Assembly: GCF_002742645.2 (NCBI RefSeq)
Contig: NZ_CP033875.1
Location: 3,388,001-3,452,000 of the forward strand
Source of the DNA: Caulobacter sp. FWC26
GTDB lineage: Bacteria > Pseudomonadota > Alphaproteobacteria > Caulobacterales > Caulobacteraceae
Direction of reading: 5' to 3'
DNA length: 64,000 bases
Part shown: piece after piece, positions 6,125 through 15,168 of the stretch
Position numbering within the stretch: the first letter of the stretch is position 1
Layout of the letters: every line of letters starts with the position of its first letter
Notes under the pieces: generated by a model
The model's database searches: none
What the model saw: only the letters and a program-made list of their open reading frames with translations
What the model was told of the DNA's origin: nothing
Program-made: the position numbers and the translations under genes

Positions 6125-8983
6125 ATGGCGATCTACCACCTCAGCGTCAAAGTCATCAGCCGCGCCACCGGGGCCAGCGCCGTGGCCTCGGCCGCCTATC
6201 GCTCCGCCAGCCGGCTGCACGACGAGCGGCTCGACCGCGACCACGACTTCACAAACAAGAGCGGTGTTGTCCATTCCGAGATCATGCTGCCGGACGGCGC
6301 GCCCGAGCAGCTTTCCGACCGCACGATGCTGTGGAACACGGTCGAGGCCGGCGAAAAGCGCAAGGACGCCCAGCTCTCCCGCGAGGTCGAATTCGCCATT
6401 CCGCGTGAGATGGACCAGGCCCAAGGCATCGCGCTGGCCCGCGACTTCGTCCAGCGCGAGATGGTCGATCGCGGCATGGTCGCCGACCTCAATGTGCATT
6501 GGGACATTGGCCCCGATGGTCTCGCCAAGCCCCACGCCCACGTCATGTTGTCGATGCGGGAGGTCGGCGAAGACGGCTTCGGCGCCAAGGTCCGCGACTG
6601 GAACCGCACCGAGCTGGTCGAGCACTGGCGCGAGGCCTGGGCCGACCACGTCAACGAGCGGCTGGCGCAACTCGATATCGACGCGCGGATCGATCACCGC
6701 AGCCTGGAAGAACAGGGCATCGACCTTGAGCCACAGCATAAAATAGGTCCGGCGGCCGGGCGCATGGCCGGCGAGGGTCTGGAGGCCGAGCGGTTCGAAG
6801 ATCATCACCGCATCGCGCGCGAGAATGGCGACAAGATCATCGCCGATCCGCGCATTGCCCTGGACGCCATCACCCACCAGCAGGCGACGTTTAAACAGCA
6901 GGATTTGGCGAAGTTCATCCACCGCCACTCGGACGGCAAGGATCAGTTCGACCGGGCCATGAGCGCGGTGCGGACCTCGCCCGAGTTGGTGGCGCTGGGC
7001 CAGGACGGGCGCGGCCAGGACCGTTTTACCAGCCGCGATATGATCGCTGTCGAGGATCGGCTGCATCGCGCTAGCGAAGTGATGGCGGAACGTCGGGCGC
7101 ACGGCGTCAGCGCGTCGCAGCAACGGCGCGCCCTGGCGCGCGCCGAGCAGCGTGGTCTCGTTCTGTCCGGCGAGCAGAAGGCCGGGTTCGAGCACGTCAC
7201 CGAGGGGCGCGATCTCGGCGTCGTCGTCGGCTATGCCGGCACCGGCAAGTCAGCGCTCCTGGGTGTCGCCCGCGAGGCCTGGGAGGACGCCGGCTATCGC
7301 GTTCAAGGCCTCGCGCTCTCGGGGATTGCCGCCGAGAACCTGGAAGGCGGATCGGGCATCGCTTCGCGCACGATCGCCAGCCTTGAACACCAGTGGGCGA
7401 AAGACCGCGAGTTGCTGGACGCCCGCGACGTGCTGGTGATCGACGAGGCCGGCATGATCGGCTCGCGGCAGATGGAGCGGCTGTTGTCGGCCGCCGAGAA
7501 GGCCGGCGCCAAGGTGGTGCTGGTCGGTGATCCTGAGCAGCTCCAGGCCATCGAGGCCGGCGCGGCCTTCCGGTCGATCGCCGAGCGCCATAGCCACGTC
7601 GAGATCACCCAGGTTCGTCGGCAGTACGAGGACTGGCAGCGCGACGCCACGCGGCATCTGGCCACCGGTCGGACGGGCGAGGCGCTGGACGCCTACGAGG
7701 CGCGCGGCATGGTCCACGCCGCCGAGACCCGCGACCAGGCGCGCGAGGATCTGGTCGAGCGCTGGGACCGTGAGCGTGTGGCCGAGCCGGGCAAGAGCCG
7801 GATCATCCTCACCCACACCAACGATGAGGTGCGCGAGCTGAACCTGACGGCCCGCGAGCGGCTGCGCCAGGCCGGCGCCTTGGGCGAGGACGTCACGATA
7901 AAAGCCGAGCGCGGCGAGCGTTCGTTCGCGACCGGGGATAGGCTGATGTTCCTGAAGAACGATCGCGGACTTGGCGTGAAGAACGGCATGCTCGGCGAGA
8001 TCGAGCAGGTCTCGCCGACCCAGATGACCGTGCGGCTCGACGCGGGGCGATCGGTGACCGTCGACCTGAAGGATTACGCCCAGGTCGATCATGGCTACGC
8101 GGCGACCATCCATAAGAGCCAGGGCGTCACGGTCGACCGGACCCATGTGCTGGCGACGCCGGGGATGGACCGCCACGGCGCCTATGTCGCCCTGTCGCGG
8201 CACCGCGACAGCGTGCAGGTCCACTACGGCCGCGACGAGTTCGAGGGTCTGGGCAAGCTGACCCGCGTGCTGTCGCGCGAACGGGCCAAGGACATGGCCA
8301 GCGATTTCGCCGAGCGGCGCGACATCCACGTGCCGGCGTCGATGCAGGCGAAGGAATCGCCGCAGCGCCAGCGCGGGATGTTCGACGGGTTCAAGCCGGC
8401 GAGTCCAGCGTGTCAACCGACGGCGCCGGCGCGAGAGGTCGGCCAGCTCTACCGGAACCGCGCGATCGAACGCCACGCCCGCGCTACGGCGGATGTCATG
8501 CGGATGAACGCCCGCGGGTTGCCCGTGCTAGCCCACCAGCGGCGAGCGTTGGAGGAGGCGCGCGAGGGTCTGGGGAAGATCGGTCCGCACGCGGCCAAGG
8601 ATCTGGAGCGAGCCTACATGCGTGAGCCCGGCTTGGCCGGTGAGGTCGCGTCGGGGCGGACGCAAATGGCGATCCGCGTCCTTCAGCTTGAGGCGGAGGT
8701 TCGGGCCGATCCGCGCCTACGGGCCGATCGGTTTGTCGAGCGCTGGCAGGGCCTGGAGCGGCAGCGCACCGCCTTCCACCGCGAGGGCGACATGACCGGC
8801 ACCCGGCAGGTCAAGGAGCGCATGGGCGCCATGGCCAAGAACTTGGAGCGCGATCCGCAGATAGAGTCGCTGCTGCGCGGGCGGCGGGCCGAGCTTGGTC
8901 TGCCGCCAGAGATAGGCCGCAGCATTGGACGGGGGCTCATCGAATACCTCGGCATTGGCCGTGGGCGCGGGCTTGGCGTTTAG
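6125..8983 (+). CDS. traA: TraA relaxase/helicase (MOBQ type)
   Basis: The product is a 952-residue conjugative relaxase fused to a helicase, like Ti-plasmid TraA. The N-terminal MobA/MobL domain has the nicking Tyr region SAAYRSASR (Tyr ~25) and the metal-binding His set HWDIGPDGLAKPHAHVML (His ~125, 137, 139). A superfamily I helicase follows: Walker A GYAGTGKSALL (~370), Walker B DEAGMIGSRQ (~438) and a C-terminal UvrD-like motif GYAATIHKSQGVTVD (~656). The tail is basic and helical. I chose the ATG at 6125 (MAIYHLSVK), the usual N-terminus of the family, over 6086, which overlaps oriT. It nicks oriT and unwinds the transferred strand. No coupling protein or mating-pair genes are visible, so transfer would need a helper. 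Confidence 0.9.
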   Translation: MAIYHLSVKVISRATGASAVASAAYRSASRLHDERLDRDHDFTNKSGVVHSEIMLPDGAPEQLSDRTMLWNTVEAGEKRKDAQLSREVEFAIPREMDQAQGIALARDFVQREMVDRGMVADLNVHWDIGPDGLAKPHAHVMLSMREVGEDGFGAKVRDWNRTELVEHWREAWADHVNERLAQLDIDARIDHRSLEEQGIDLEPQHKIGPAAGRMAGEGLEAERFEDHHRIARENGDKIIADPRIALDAITHQQATFKQQDLAKFIHRHSDGKDQFDRAMSAVRTSPELVALGQDGRGQDRFTSRDMIAVEDRLHRASEVMAERRAHGVSASQQRRALARAEQRGLVLSGEQKAGFEHVTEGRDLGVVVGYAGTGKSALLGVAREAWEDAGYRVQGLALSGIAAENLEGGSGIASRTIASLEHQWAKDRELLDARDVLVIDEAGMIGSRQMERLLSAAEKAGAKVVLVGDPEQLQAIEAGAAFRSIAERHSHVEITQVRRQYEDWQRDATRHLATGRTGEALDAYEARGMVHAAETRDQAREDLVERWDRERVAEPGKSRIILTHTNDEVRELNLTARERLRQAGALGEDVTIKAERGERSFATGDRLMFLKNDRGLGVKNGMLGEIEQVSPTQMTVRLDAGRSVTVDLKDYAQVDHGYAATIHKSQGVTVDRTHVLATPGMDRHGAYVALSRHRDSVQVHYGRDEFEGLGKLTRVLSRERAKDMASDFAERRDIHVPASMQAKESPQRQRGMFDGFKPASPACQPTAPAREVGQLYRNRAIERHARATADVMRMNARGLPVLAHQRRALEEAREGLGKIGPHAAKDLERAYMREPGLAGEVASGRTQMAIRVLQLEAEVRADPRLRADRFVERWQGLERQRTAFHREGDMTGTRQVKERMGAMAKNLERDPQIESLLRGRRAELGLPPEIGRSIGRGLIEYLGIGRGRGLGV

Positions 8984-8990
8984 GAGAAGA

Positions 8991-9587
8991 ATGATGGAGC
9001 ACGGTATTGCGCCGGAAGGGCCGGTCGATGCGGCGGCGGCGTTCGAGGCGCTGCGGCGGGAGGTGGCGTTGCTGAATGTCGCTGTCGCTGGACTTGCGGC
9101 CGAGCGAGCGCACGCGCCGGACTACAACGAGACGCTGGGCGAGATCGCCAAGGGCGTGTCGGTGGCAGTCGGACGGCTGGGCAAGGTGATGACCAGTCCC
9201 GCCTTTGCCCTGAGCCCGGCGGACCTGGCGCGACAGATCGCTGCGGCTGGCGACGAGGCCAGGCGGCAGGATCGCGTGGCTTTGCATCAGGCCCAGGAAG
9301 CGCTTCAGCGCTCCGGTCGTGATCTCGATGGGTGGATTGATCGGGCGCGGCTGGCCAGCTTGCAGAACTGGCGGCTGTTACAGGCGGCGGCTGTAGGCGT
9401 CGTTGCGGGAGCGATCCTCTATGCGAGCGTCCCGACCATAATCGTCAACGCCGCGCCGGCTAGTTGGGCGTGGCCGGAGAAGAGGGCGGCGCAAATGCTA
9501 CGCCGCGACATGTGGTCGGCCGGCGAGCGCTTGCTGTTGGTCGCCGATCCGGAGCGCTGGCAGAGGCTGGCGTTGCAAAAGGCCTGA
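8991..9587 (+). CDS. DUF6118-like protein (TraA-linked membrane protein)
   Basis: The product has 198 residues from the ATG at 8991, with AGGAG at 8982-8986. It sits 7 bases after traA, so it is almost certainly in the same operon. The N-terminal half is helical (PVDAAAAFEALRREVALLNV). A membrane segment, LLQAAAVGVVAGAILYASV, lies at ~143-165, and the C-terminus contains RDMWSAGERLLLVADPERW. Proteins of this kind regularly follow relaxase genes on alphaproteobacterial mobilisable elements and carry the name DUF6118. A role in transfer is plausible but unproven. Confidence 0.7.
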   Translation: MMEHGIAPEGPVDAAAAFEALRREVALLNVAVAGLAAERAHAPDYNETLGEIAKGVSVAVGRLGKVMTSPAFALSPADLARQIAAAGDEARRQDRVALHQAQEALQRSGRDLDGWIDRARLASLQNWRLLQAAAVGVVAGAILYASVPTIIVNAAPASWAWPEKRAAQMLRRDMWSAGERLLLVADPERWQRLALQKA

Positions 9588-9600
9588 CCGATTGGAGCGT

Positions 9601-10404
9601 CTATAGGGCCATCGCATCGGCAATAGTCGTATATTCGTCAGCGCCTATTGAAAAGCTGCCAGGCAACAGGTGACATTGCAGCATCAACAAATGGGGCATC
9701 AGCTCTTTAGCGCGGTAGTAAAGCTCGTCCGATGGATGATCGTCTGAGCGGAATCCGAAGTGGATTTCCCTGATCGCCTCTCTCGGCACAGCCACGAGAT
9801 ACAGCGGTCTTCCATTGATATCGATGACCGTGAATTTGCCACTGGGAGTTTCGCTCTCTCCGGGCGTGACGCCCTGAAGGCATTTCACCACGCGCACTTC
9901 CTCTTCATACGACCAGCACAGCGGCTTATGCAGGAACAACCGCTGAAGCTCTTCGTAGTGGTCTTGCGGGAAATGGTGCGTGCCGCCAACTTCAATCCCT
10001 GTCGTCGGCTTGCCGATGAAGGGCTGGTTTAGCCTGCGCGAGACATAGATCACGTTGCCATACTGAGCCGGGATCAAGTTGTGTGCTTCCCCGGTCAGCC
10101 CTGCCGCGACAACATCGATCCCTATTACTAAGCCGCGATGCTGCTCGGCGTAATGCGCCCACATGAGCGGATTGGTCGGTGTGCGCGTGAGCGAGAGCAC
10201 ACCCGTCCTCTGCCCCCATAAAAGCTGCTTGCCCATGACGTGAATGCGTTCCGGGATGCGATCTAACGCCATGCTTCCCGATTCATCCGGATAGACGGGC
10301 GTGTCGAACGGATCGTTGAAATGCTCTGGCCGCGAGAAGCCGATCGTCGCCGTTTCGATGATCTGCTGCCCAGCTTTAAAGGGCACGTATTTGTACAGGA
10401 TCAT
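9601..10404 (-). CDS. DUF2971 domain protein (possible defence cargo)
   Basis: The product has 267 residues. MILYKYVPFKAGQQIIETAT, then IGFSRPEHFNDPFDTPVYP, is the signature of DUF2971 (short strand, 'L.FS.P..FNDPFD'), followed by GVLSLTRTPTNPLMWAHYAE (the 'C/SF....N.LMW.HYA' motif) and GLVIGIDV. The family is frequent in genomic islands and near phage-defence genes; its biochemical activity is not known to me. It lies 61 bases downstream of the 570-residue gene on the same strand, so the two are probably one transcript. Codon use is less GC-rich than in the chromosomal genes. Confidence 0.75.
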   Translation of the reverse strand: MILYKYVPFKAGQQIIETATIGFSRPEHFNDPFDTPVYPDESGSMALDRIPERIHVMGKQLLWGQRTGVLSLTRTPTNPLMWAHYAEQHRGLVIGIDVVAAGLTGEAHNLIPAQYGNVIYVSRRLNQPFIGKPTTGIEVGGTHHFPQDHYEELQRLFLHKPLCWSYEEEVRVVKCLQGVTPGESETPSGKFTVIDINGRPLYLVAVPREAIREIHFGFRSDDHPSDELYYRAKELMPHLLMLQCHLLPGSFSIGADEYTTIADAMAL

Positions 10405-10465
10405 TGCAGTTCTTCAGGCACCCGGTAGAGGCGTTACGAGTTGGCCAGCATGTGAACGTTGAAAG

Positions 10466-12178
10466 CTATGTTTTGACCTGACGGTCGAATAGTCGCTCGA
10501 TATTTTCAAGTTCATTGGCAATCAGAGCGCACAGGTAGCGAAAATTTTCGGCCAAACTGCCATGGCGTGAGATGGCTTCTTGGACGATTTCGTTGGCTTC
10601 GCTACTTCCGGCGTGGCCTTTCACCTTCGACCTTATCCGCTGAATTGTACGCAAACCCACGAGCTGAACTGACGAGCCACTTGGGTGTTCGTGAGCGATC
10701 AGCTTTTCAAGCAGCGCAATGCTCTGTTCTTTTTCAGTGTAGGCAACACCCGCTTCATCCAGCTTCTTGCGAATGAATTTGGCTTCAAAGCCCTCCACGA
10801 GGAGCTTTGAAAGATCCATATTTGCTTCACTCCACTCATCCCGGCTTGTGGTCAGCGGCTGATTTGCGCGATTGAGCAATTCGACATCACGAAGTGTCCA
10901 CCATGGCGTGCGCTTATCTTTCCAGCGCCGCACGATAGACAGCACCTCTTCACGAGGCGGCATGAACGACACGAACTCACCTTTGAAGTCGTTGACAAAG
11001 GCGCGTTCGGAAATCGGGGATTTCGGCTCTTCGTTGTAAGAGAGCCAATGCAGTTGCTCAGAATACGGCAGATTTCTGAGATCACAGATATAAGCGTGAA
11101 TCTGTCCGGCCTCATTCACATCGAAGCCGCGTAAACTCCATGCCGCGCGGCACTGAACGTCTCTTTCCCCGACCGTGTATTTTTCACGATCCGTTTTATA
11201 CTTTGACAGCACCTCCGGGCGGAAAAATGCCGGAGAAAGCTCAAAAGGAAGAGAATTTCCGTCAGCTTCAAAATAGTTTGTAGTCGCTTTGGGATCGGTT
11301 GAGATTTCAGTTATCGTGTTATTTCGCCAGTCTTGGGCGACAAACTCGACATATCGCTTTTTCCTGCGCCCGCTCCATCCATCTTTGATGTCTTCCATGA
11401 CTTCAAGGGCCGGCCTGCGAAGGCCGATGATCTGATAGCCGCGCGTATAGGCGCAATTCCCGCCCACCTTCTGGCGGTAAACTAAGCCACCCTCTTCGAA
11501 AATCTCCTCGGGACCGTCCGGCCAGCCATTAAACGACCCACGGCGCAGCAACGTGAAATCGAACATGCGGACGAGCGACGAATTCGAGACTGCGAGATAT
11601 TCTTCAAGCGCAGGCCAAGAGAACGAGACGAGCAAAACCTCGTCCGAACCACGCGGGCGTATCGAGACCACATGATCTAAGTCGCCATTCTCATCAAATT
11701 TACAATAAGAATTATATTCTGGCCGCCAATGAATTCCTGCCAGATGAGTGTATTCTTGGTTCACCTCGAAATAGGTGCGGTCGTCTCCAGACCATCCTTC
11801 GAAGGTCCGACCGAAAACGAGATCCTTGCCTTGATTGAGCGCTTTGGAACCCTTGCCGTTAGCACCTCGCTCGATCCACATCTCCTCGCGCCCACCGCCA
11901 TAAACGTAGCTGGCGATGCTCGTGTACGGATTGCAGCTCCAAGCTAGAAGGTCGGTTTGATCTGGCGGCGACAGAAGCTCGTTGGGAACAACCATGGAGT
12001 GGATGAACGCATACGGCCCCGATCCATAGATGACGATCTCGTCGGTGGAGGCATTTGCTCGCAGGAAGGCCAGATGCTTTCCGGCCCTAATCCAATCCGA
12101 AAAGGCAGCAGGATCAGATGGCGGCGTGTCAAGGCGAGCTATCTGCTCGGCGATTTTCGTATGCGCAAAGCTAGGCAT
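10466..12178 (-). CDS. Large uncharacterised cargo protein
   Basis: This is a 570-residue protein I do not recognise. It has no signal peptide or membrane segments and no obvious nucleotide-binding or nuclease motif. The N-terminal ~230 residues look globular (aromatic-rich beta segments such as YGSGPYAFIHSMVV). The C-terminal ~100 residues are helical (FIRKKLDEAGVAYTEKEQSI; NFRYLCALIANELENIERLF). The DNA is visibly AT-richer than the flanks, consistent with recent acquisition. It is the first gene of a likely two-gene unit with the DUF2971 gene and sits between the tra module and the tRNA end of the island, a usual place for cargo. Defence is a guess from position alone. Confidence 0.75.
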   Translation of the reverse strand: MPSFAHTKIAEQIARLDTPPSDPAAFSDWIRAGKHLAFLRANASTDEIVIYGSGPYAFIHSMVVPNELLSPPDQTDLLAWSCNPYTSIASYVYGGGREEMWIERGANGKGSKALNQGKDLVFGRTFEGWSGDDRTYFEVNQEYTHLAGIHWRPEYNSYCKFDENGDLDHVVSIRPRGSDEVLLVSFSWPALEEYLAVSNSSLVRMFDFTLLRRGSFNGWPDGPEEIFEEGGLVYRQKVGGNCAYTRGYQIIGLRRPALEVMEDIKDGWSGRRKKRYVEFVAQDWRNNTITEISTDPKATTNYFEADGNSLPFELSPAFFRPEVLSKYKTDREKYTVGERDVQCRAAWSLRGFDVNEAGQIHAYICDLRNLPYSEQLHWLSYNEEPKSPISERAFVNDFKGEFVSFMPPREEVLSIVRRWKDKRTPWWTLRDVELLNRANQPLTTSRDEWSEANMDLSKLLVEGFEAKFIRKKLDEAGVAYTEKEQSIALLEKLIAHEHPSGSSVQLVGLRTIQRIRSKVKGHAGSSEANEIVQEAISRHGSLAENFRYLCALIANELENIERLFDRQVKT

Positions 12179-12274
12179 TCGCCATTTATAGCCTATTCGC
12201 GCCTACGTTTTATATGGCTTTTGATCGCTCTTTCATTGAGCCCCATGCCGAACATCTAAACGAGCGAGAACACC

Positions 12275-12529
12275 ATGTACGAGACCTTTGACCGCTTCCT
12301 TGCCACCGACACCTGGCACACCACCCACGACAACGACCAAGAGCGCTTCTACGTCGCCCTCAGTCAGGTGATCGATCACCCCGACTTCAACCCCGATCAA
12401 ATGGGGGAATACATGCGCCGAGCGAAGAATGTGGATCGTGCATCCGAGGACGGGTTCGGACCGCGCATTGATAGCCTGGTCACGGCAGCTTGGGCGATCC
12501 GTGACTACAAGGCCGCCACGAGCACCTAA
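12275..12529 (+). CDS. Small conserved island protein
   Basis: The product has 84 residues from ATG 12275. MYETFDRFLATDTWHTTHDN followed by DQERFYVALSQVIDHPDFNP is an acidic, aromatic-rich, probably helical domain. I have seen similar small proteins in sphingomonad and Caulobacter accessory regions, but they have no assigned function. It is divergent from the 570-residue gene, with 96 bases between starts. Weak evidence overall, but the coding character is good. Confidence 0.55.
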   Translation: MYETFDRFLATDTWHTTHDNDQERFYVALSQVIDHPDFNPDQMGEYMRRAKNVDRASEDGFGPRIDSLVTAAWAIRDYKAATST

Positions 12530-12938
12530 CGGCAGCGCCCGCTTGAATACGCGACATCCAATCGGCGCACGGCTGGTCAGGATTGCCGTCGCGCGGGGTC
12601 TAGCGATCCGGTCATCGACGCGACCGGGGCGAGCTGGAGACCAGAAGCGCTAGAGCCCCGGCGGCGTAGCGCCCTCCCTTAAGGGGAGCGAGCGGCCCCC
12701 GAGGCATCCGGCGCGCAGACGTCATAGGGGCGGCGCCTTCATCGCACTCCCCGGATAGGGTTTCGTAGAAAAGCGTAGGTGCGCCTAGCGCGATTCTAGC
12801 CTTCGATCTTCACCTGCACCAAAGGCACTGGCAGCCGCCCATAGGGCTCGGCAGCGCCGAGGAAAGTAGGACCCATAGTGGGACCCTCACAATCAAATGC
12901 GAAAATAACTATTTAATACAATGGATTGAGAGAAGGCG
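12530..12938. other. Island right-end intergenic region
   Basis: There are about 409 bases with no credible gene. It includes a palindrome CTCCCTTAAGGGGAG near 12674-12688. An AT-rich stretch (about 12890-12935, AATCAAATGCGAAAATAACT and onward) lies directly against the 3' end of the tRNA-Ser gene, as is typical of the inner side of an island attachment site. I could not find a second copy of the tRNA 3' end elsewhere in the window. Confidence 0.4.
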
Positions 12939-13028
12939 TGGCGGTGAGAGAGGGATTCGAACCCTCGATAGAGTTTCCCCTATACACGCGTTCCAGGCGT
13001 GCGCCTTCAACCACTCGGCCACCTCACC
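12939..13028 (-). tRNA. tRNA-Ser (anticodon GGA)
   Basis: The minus-strand sequence folds as a class II tRNA. The acceptor GGTGAGG (13028-13022) pairs with TCTCACC (one G-U pair), followed by discriminator G and an encoded CCA ending at 12939. The anticodon loop reads CTGGAAC (GGA at 12994-12992), the long variable arm is ATAGGGGAAACTCTAT, and the T-arm is GAGGGTTCGAATCCCTC. It decodes UCC/UCU serine codons. Its 3' end faces the accessory island, so it is the likely integration site. Confidence 0.95.
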
Positions 13029-13183
13029 AGCGCACTCGGGTCGGGGGTGGTTGAGACCCCCGGCGCGGGAAGGCGCGCAATATACTCAGGGGCTCGCCGG
13101 TAGCAAGCGCGTTGCGGGATGAAACCGTCGACGACCACGCCTATATCTGTCGCCGAAGTGTTTTCCGCCGCGAAAGGCCCGTC

Positions 13184-13837
13184 ATGCTGTCGCTCCAAAA
13201 GACCCTCGAGCTGCCCTCCGCCGCCACCGCCCTGCCCGGTCGCGCGGCCCCGATCCCGACAGCCGACGTCCATTTCATCAACGGCCACGCGCTGAAGGGG
13301 CCCTATCCCGAGGGCCTGGAGACCGCCATCTTCGCCATGGGGTGCTTCTGGGGCGTGGAACGCGTGTTCTGGAAGGTCCCGGGCGTCTATGTGACCGCCG
13401 CCGGCTACGCCGCCGGGATCACCCCCAACCCGACCTATGAAGAGGTGTGCACCGGCCGCACCGGCCACACCGAGGTGGTGCTGGTGGTGGTCGATCCGAA
13501 GATCGTCACCTACGAGGCGCTGCTGAAAACCTTCTGGGAAAACCACGACCCGACCCAGGGGATGCGCCAGGGCAACGACATCGGCACCCAGTATCGCTCG
13601 GGGATCTATGTGACCAGCGACGCCCAGGCCGCCGCGGCTGCGGCGTCCAAGGACGCCTATCAGCAGGCTCTGTCGGCGCGGGGTCTTGGGACGATCACCA
13701 CTGAAATCGAAGCCGCCGGCCCGTTCTATTTCGCCGAGGACTATCACCAGCAGTACCTGGCCAAGAACCCGAACGGCTATTGCGGCATCGGCGGCACTGG
13801 CGTGGTCTGCCCCATCGGCCTGGGCGTAGAGGGCTGA
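13184..13837 (+). CDS. msrA: Peptide methionine (S)-S-oxide reductase MsrA
   Basis: The product is a 217-residue enzyme that reduces methionine-S-sulfoxide in proteins using thioredoxin. The catalytic motif GCFWG (Cys ~54) is followed by the family blocks [52 protein letters not shown] and YRSGIY, and the C-terminal [12 protein letters not shown] carries the resolving Cys. An N-terminal ~45-residue extension precedes the core, as in many alphaproteobacterial MsrA proteins. The ATG at 13184 ([10 protein letters not shown]) is preferred over 13112. Its stop overlaps the next ATG (TGATG), so it is co-translated with the YjbR-like gene. Confidence 0.93.
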   Translation: MLSLQKTLELPSAATALPGRAAPIPTADVHFINGHALKGPYPEGLETAIFAMGCFWGVERVFWKVPGVYVTAAGYAAGITPNPTYEEVCTGRTGHTEVVLVVVDPKIVTYEALLKTFWENHDPTQGMRQGNDIGTQYRSGIYVTSDAQAAAAAASKDAYQQALSARGLGTITTEIEAAGPFYFAEDYHQQYLAKNPNGYCGIGGTGVVCPIGLGVEG

Positions 13838-14181
13838 TGACGCCCGAGGCGTTCGACAAGGCGTGCCTGGCCCTGCCGGGCGCGAGCCTGTCGATCCAAT
13901 GGGGCGACAATCACGTGTTCAAGGTCGGCGACAAGATGTTCGCCGTGCGTGGCGCCGCGGGCGACAGCTTCTCGTTCAAGGCCTCGGACGTCGCCTTCGA
14001 GGTCCTGACCGAACCGGGGCGAGCGCGGCCCGCGCCCTATCTGGCCCGAGCCCGGTGGGTCTGGTTCGCCGATATGGCGACCGAGGACGATGCCGAGGTC
14101 GGCGACTGGCTGGCGACCGCGCATGGTCTGGTCGCCGCCAAGCTGACGCGCAAGGCGCGCGCCGCGCTGGGCCTCACCTGA
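13837..14181 (+). CDS. MmcQ/YjbR-family protein
   Basis: The product is a 114-residue protein of the MmcQ/YjbR DNA-binding-like fold. The phrases [36 protein letters not shown] and the C-terminal ARWVWF and SYxLV-like region match the family. It overlaps msrA by one base and ends 8 bases into the convergent TetR gene. The function of the family in Caulobacter is not known; the msrA linkage may hint at a stress role, but that is speculation. Confidence 0.8.
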   Translation: MTPEAFDKACLALPGASLSIQWGDNHVFKVGDKMFAVRGAAGDSFSFKASDVAFEVLTEPGRARPAPYLARARWVWFADMATEDDAEVGDWLATAHGLVAAKLTRKARAALGLT

Positions 14182-14806
14182 CCCGGGCGAGGCCAGACAA
14201 CGCCGTCGTCTCCATGGCCTCCAGCAGGCGCTCGTTGGTGAGACCGGGCGTGGTCGGCGTCCACTTGGTCAGCCAGATGAGCATGCCGACCAGGAGCTGG
14301 ACCACCAGGCGCGGTTCGCAGTCGGCGATCGTGCCGTCGGCCATGCCCTCCTCCAGGAAGCGCTCCAATTTCTTGGCCAGCCTTCCGGTCCAGGTGTCTA
14401 TGGCCCGCTGCTGGGCCGGCTCCAGATAGGAATGGTCGCCGAAATAGAGCTGAGGTCCGTTGATCACGCCGTCTTCCAGCACGGCGCGCAGGAAACGCCG
14501 CAGCTTGCACAGGCCCGTGCCGCCGTCGGCCTCGATCGTGATCAGGATGGCCTCGAAACGCTCGAGGGAGCGTTGGTGGCCGGCATAGGCCAGCGCCTGC
14601 TTGTTGGGGAAGTAGTAGTAGAGCGCGGCATCTCGCAGATCGAGCGCCGCGGCGATGTCGGTCATCGTGGCGGCGGCGAAGCCCTTGGTGTTGATGATTT
14701 CGATGGCCGCGCGGAGGATCGCCTCGCGCTTCTTCATCGACTTCTGGCTTTGCGCCAAGGGCCTGACCTCTTCGGTCAGGACGCCAGGGTCCTCGCCCTT
14801 CGACAA
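14174..14806 (-). CDS. TetR-family transcriptional regulator
   Basis: The product is a 210-residue repressor-type protein. The DNA-binding domain is near the N-terminus: [41 protein letters not shown], then [19 protein letters not shown]. The C-terminal ligand domain is helical. I chose the TTG at 14806 because GGAGGAG lies seven bases upstream; longer frames start inside the operator region. The perfect repeat at 14899-14918 is the probable operator. The divergent TonB receptor (15169) is the likely target. The ligand is unknown. Confidence 0.85.
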   Translation of the reverse strand: MSKGEDPGVLTEEVRPLAQSQKSMKKREAILRAAIEIINTKGFAAATMTDIAAALDLRDAALYYYFPNKQALAYAGHQRSLERFEAILITIEADGGTGLCKLRRFLRAVLEDGVINGPQLYFGDHSYLEPAQQRAIDTWTGRLAKKLERFLEEGMADGTIADCEPRLVVQLLVGMLIWLTKWTPTTPGLTNERLLEAMETTALSGLARVR

Positions 14807-15168
14807 CCGAGTTCTCCTCCGCGACGCCGCCGGTTCTGTCGCCGGCCGAACGTCGATCGCCAACCTCCGCCGTAATGCGGCGGCGATCAATCGGATAAAT
14901 TCTAACTTGCGTTAGAATATCGAGACCATGTTAAGTTCGGATCTGCAACGCTCGGGATGCAAGACCGCGCGTGCTGGGGCGATAACATGACGCAAAGCGT
15001 CCTCATCCACGGCCAGGCCACGGCGACCGTCCTCAACGGTCGGTCGGATCGGTCAGGATCGCCCTTCCCCAACGTCAACATGTCCGCCCTTCCCCAAAAG
15101 AAACCCGCGATTGCTCGAGGCGGGATGGGAAGGCGCGCGGCGCATAATAAAAAATCAGGGAGTATCTC
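14807..15168. other. Divergent control region between tetR-like gene and TonB receptor
   Basis: This 362-base region holds the operator at 14899-14918 and a ribosome binding site AGGGAG at 15155-15165 for the receptor. CATAATAAAAAATC (about 15141-15154) could contain a -10 box or an AT-rich leader. A short frame (14957-15172) overlaps the receptor start but lacks coding character. Confidence 0.4.
14899..14918. promoter_or_regulatory. Probable TetR operator
   Basis: ATTCTAAC-TTGC-GTTAGAAT is a perfect 8-base inverted repeat with a 4-base spacer, 93 bases upstream of the TetR start and 251 bases before the divergent receptor. Length and symmetry are typical of TetR dimer sites, and TAGAAT inside it could serve as a -10 box toward the receptor. 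Binding is inferred, not shown. Confidence 0.7.

Noticed and set aside
12429..12653. A 74-residue frame overlapping the small 12275 gene in another frame
   Set aside because: Out of frame with a better gene and rich in Arg, Gly and Ala without motifs.
12796..12876. A 26-codon minus-strand frame beginning [16 protein letters not shown] near the tRNA
   Set aside because: It has a plausible ribosome site, but is too short and unrecognised to separate from chance; it could be a gene remnant at the island end.
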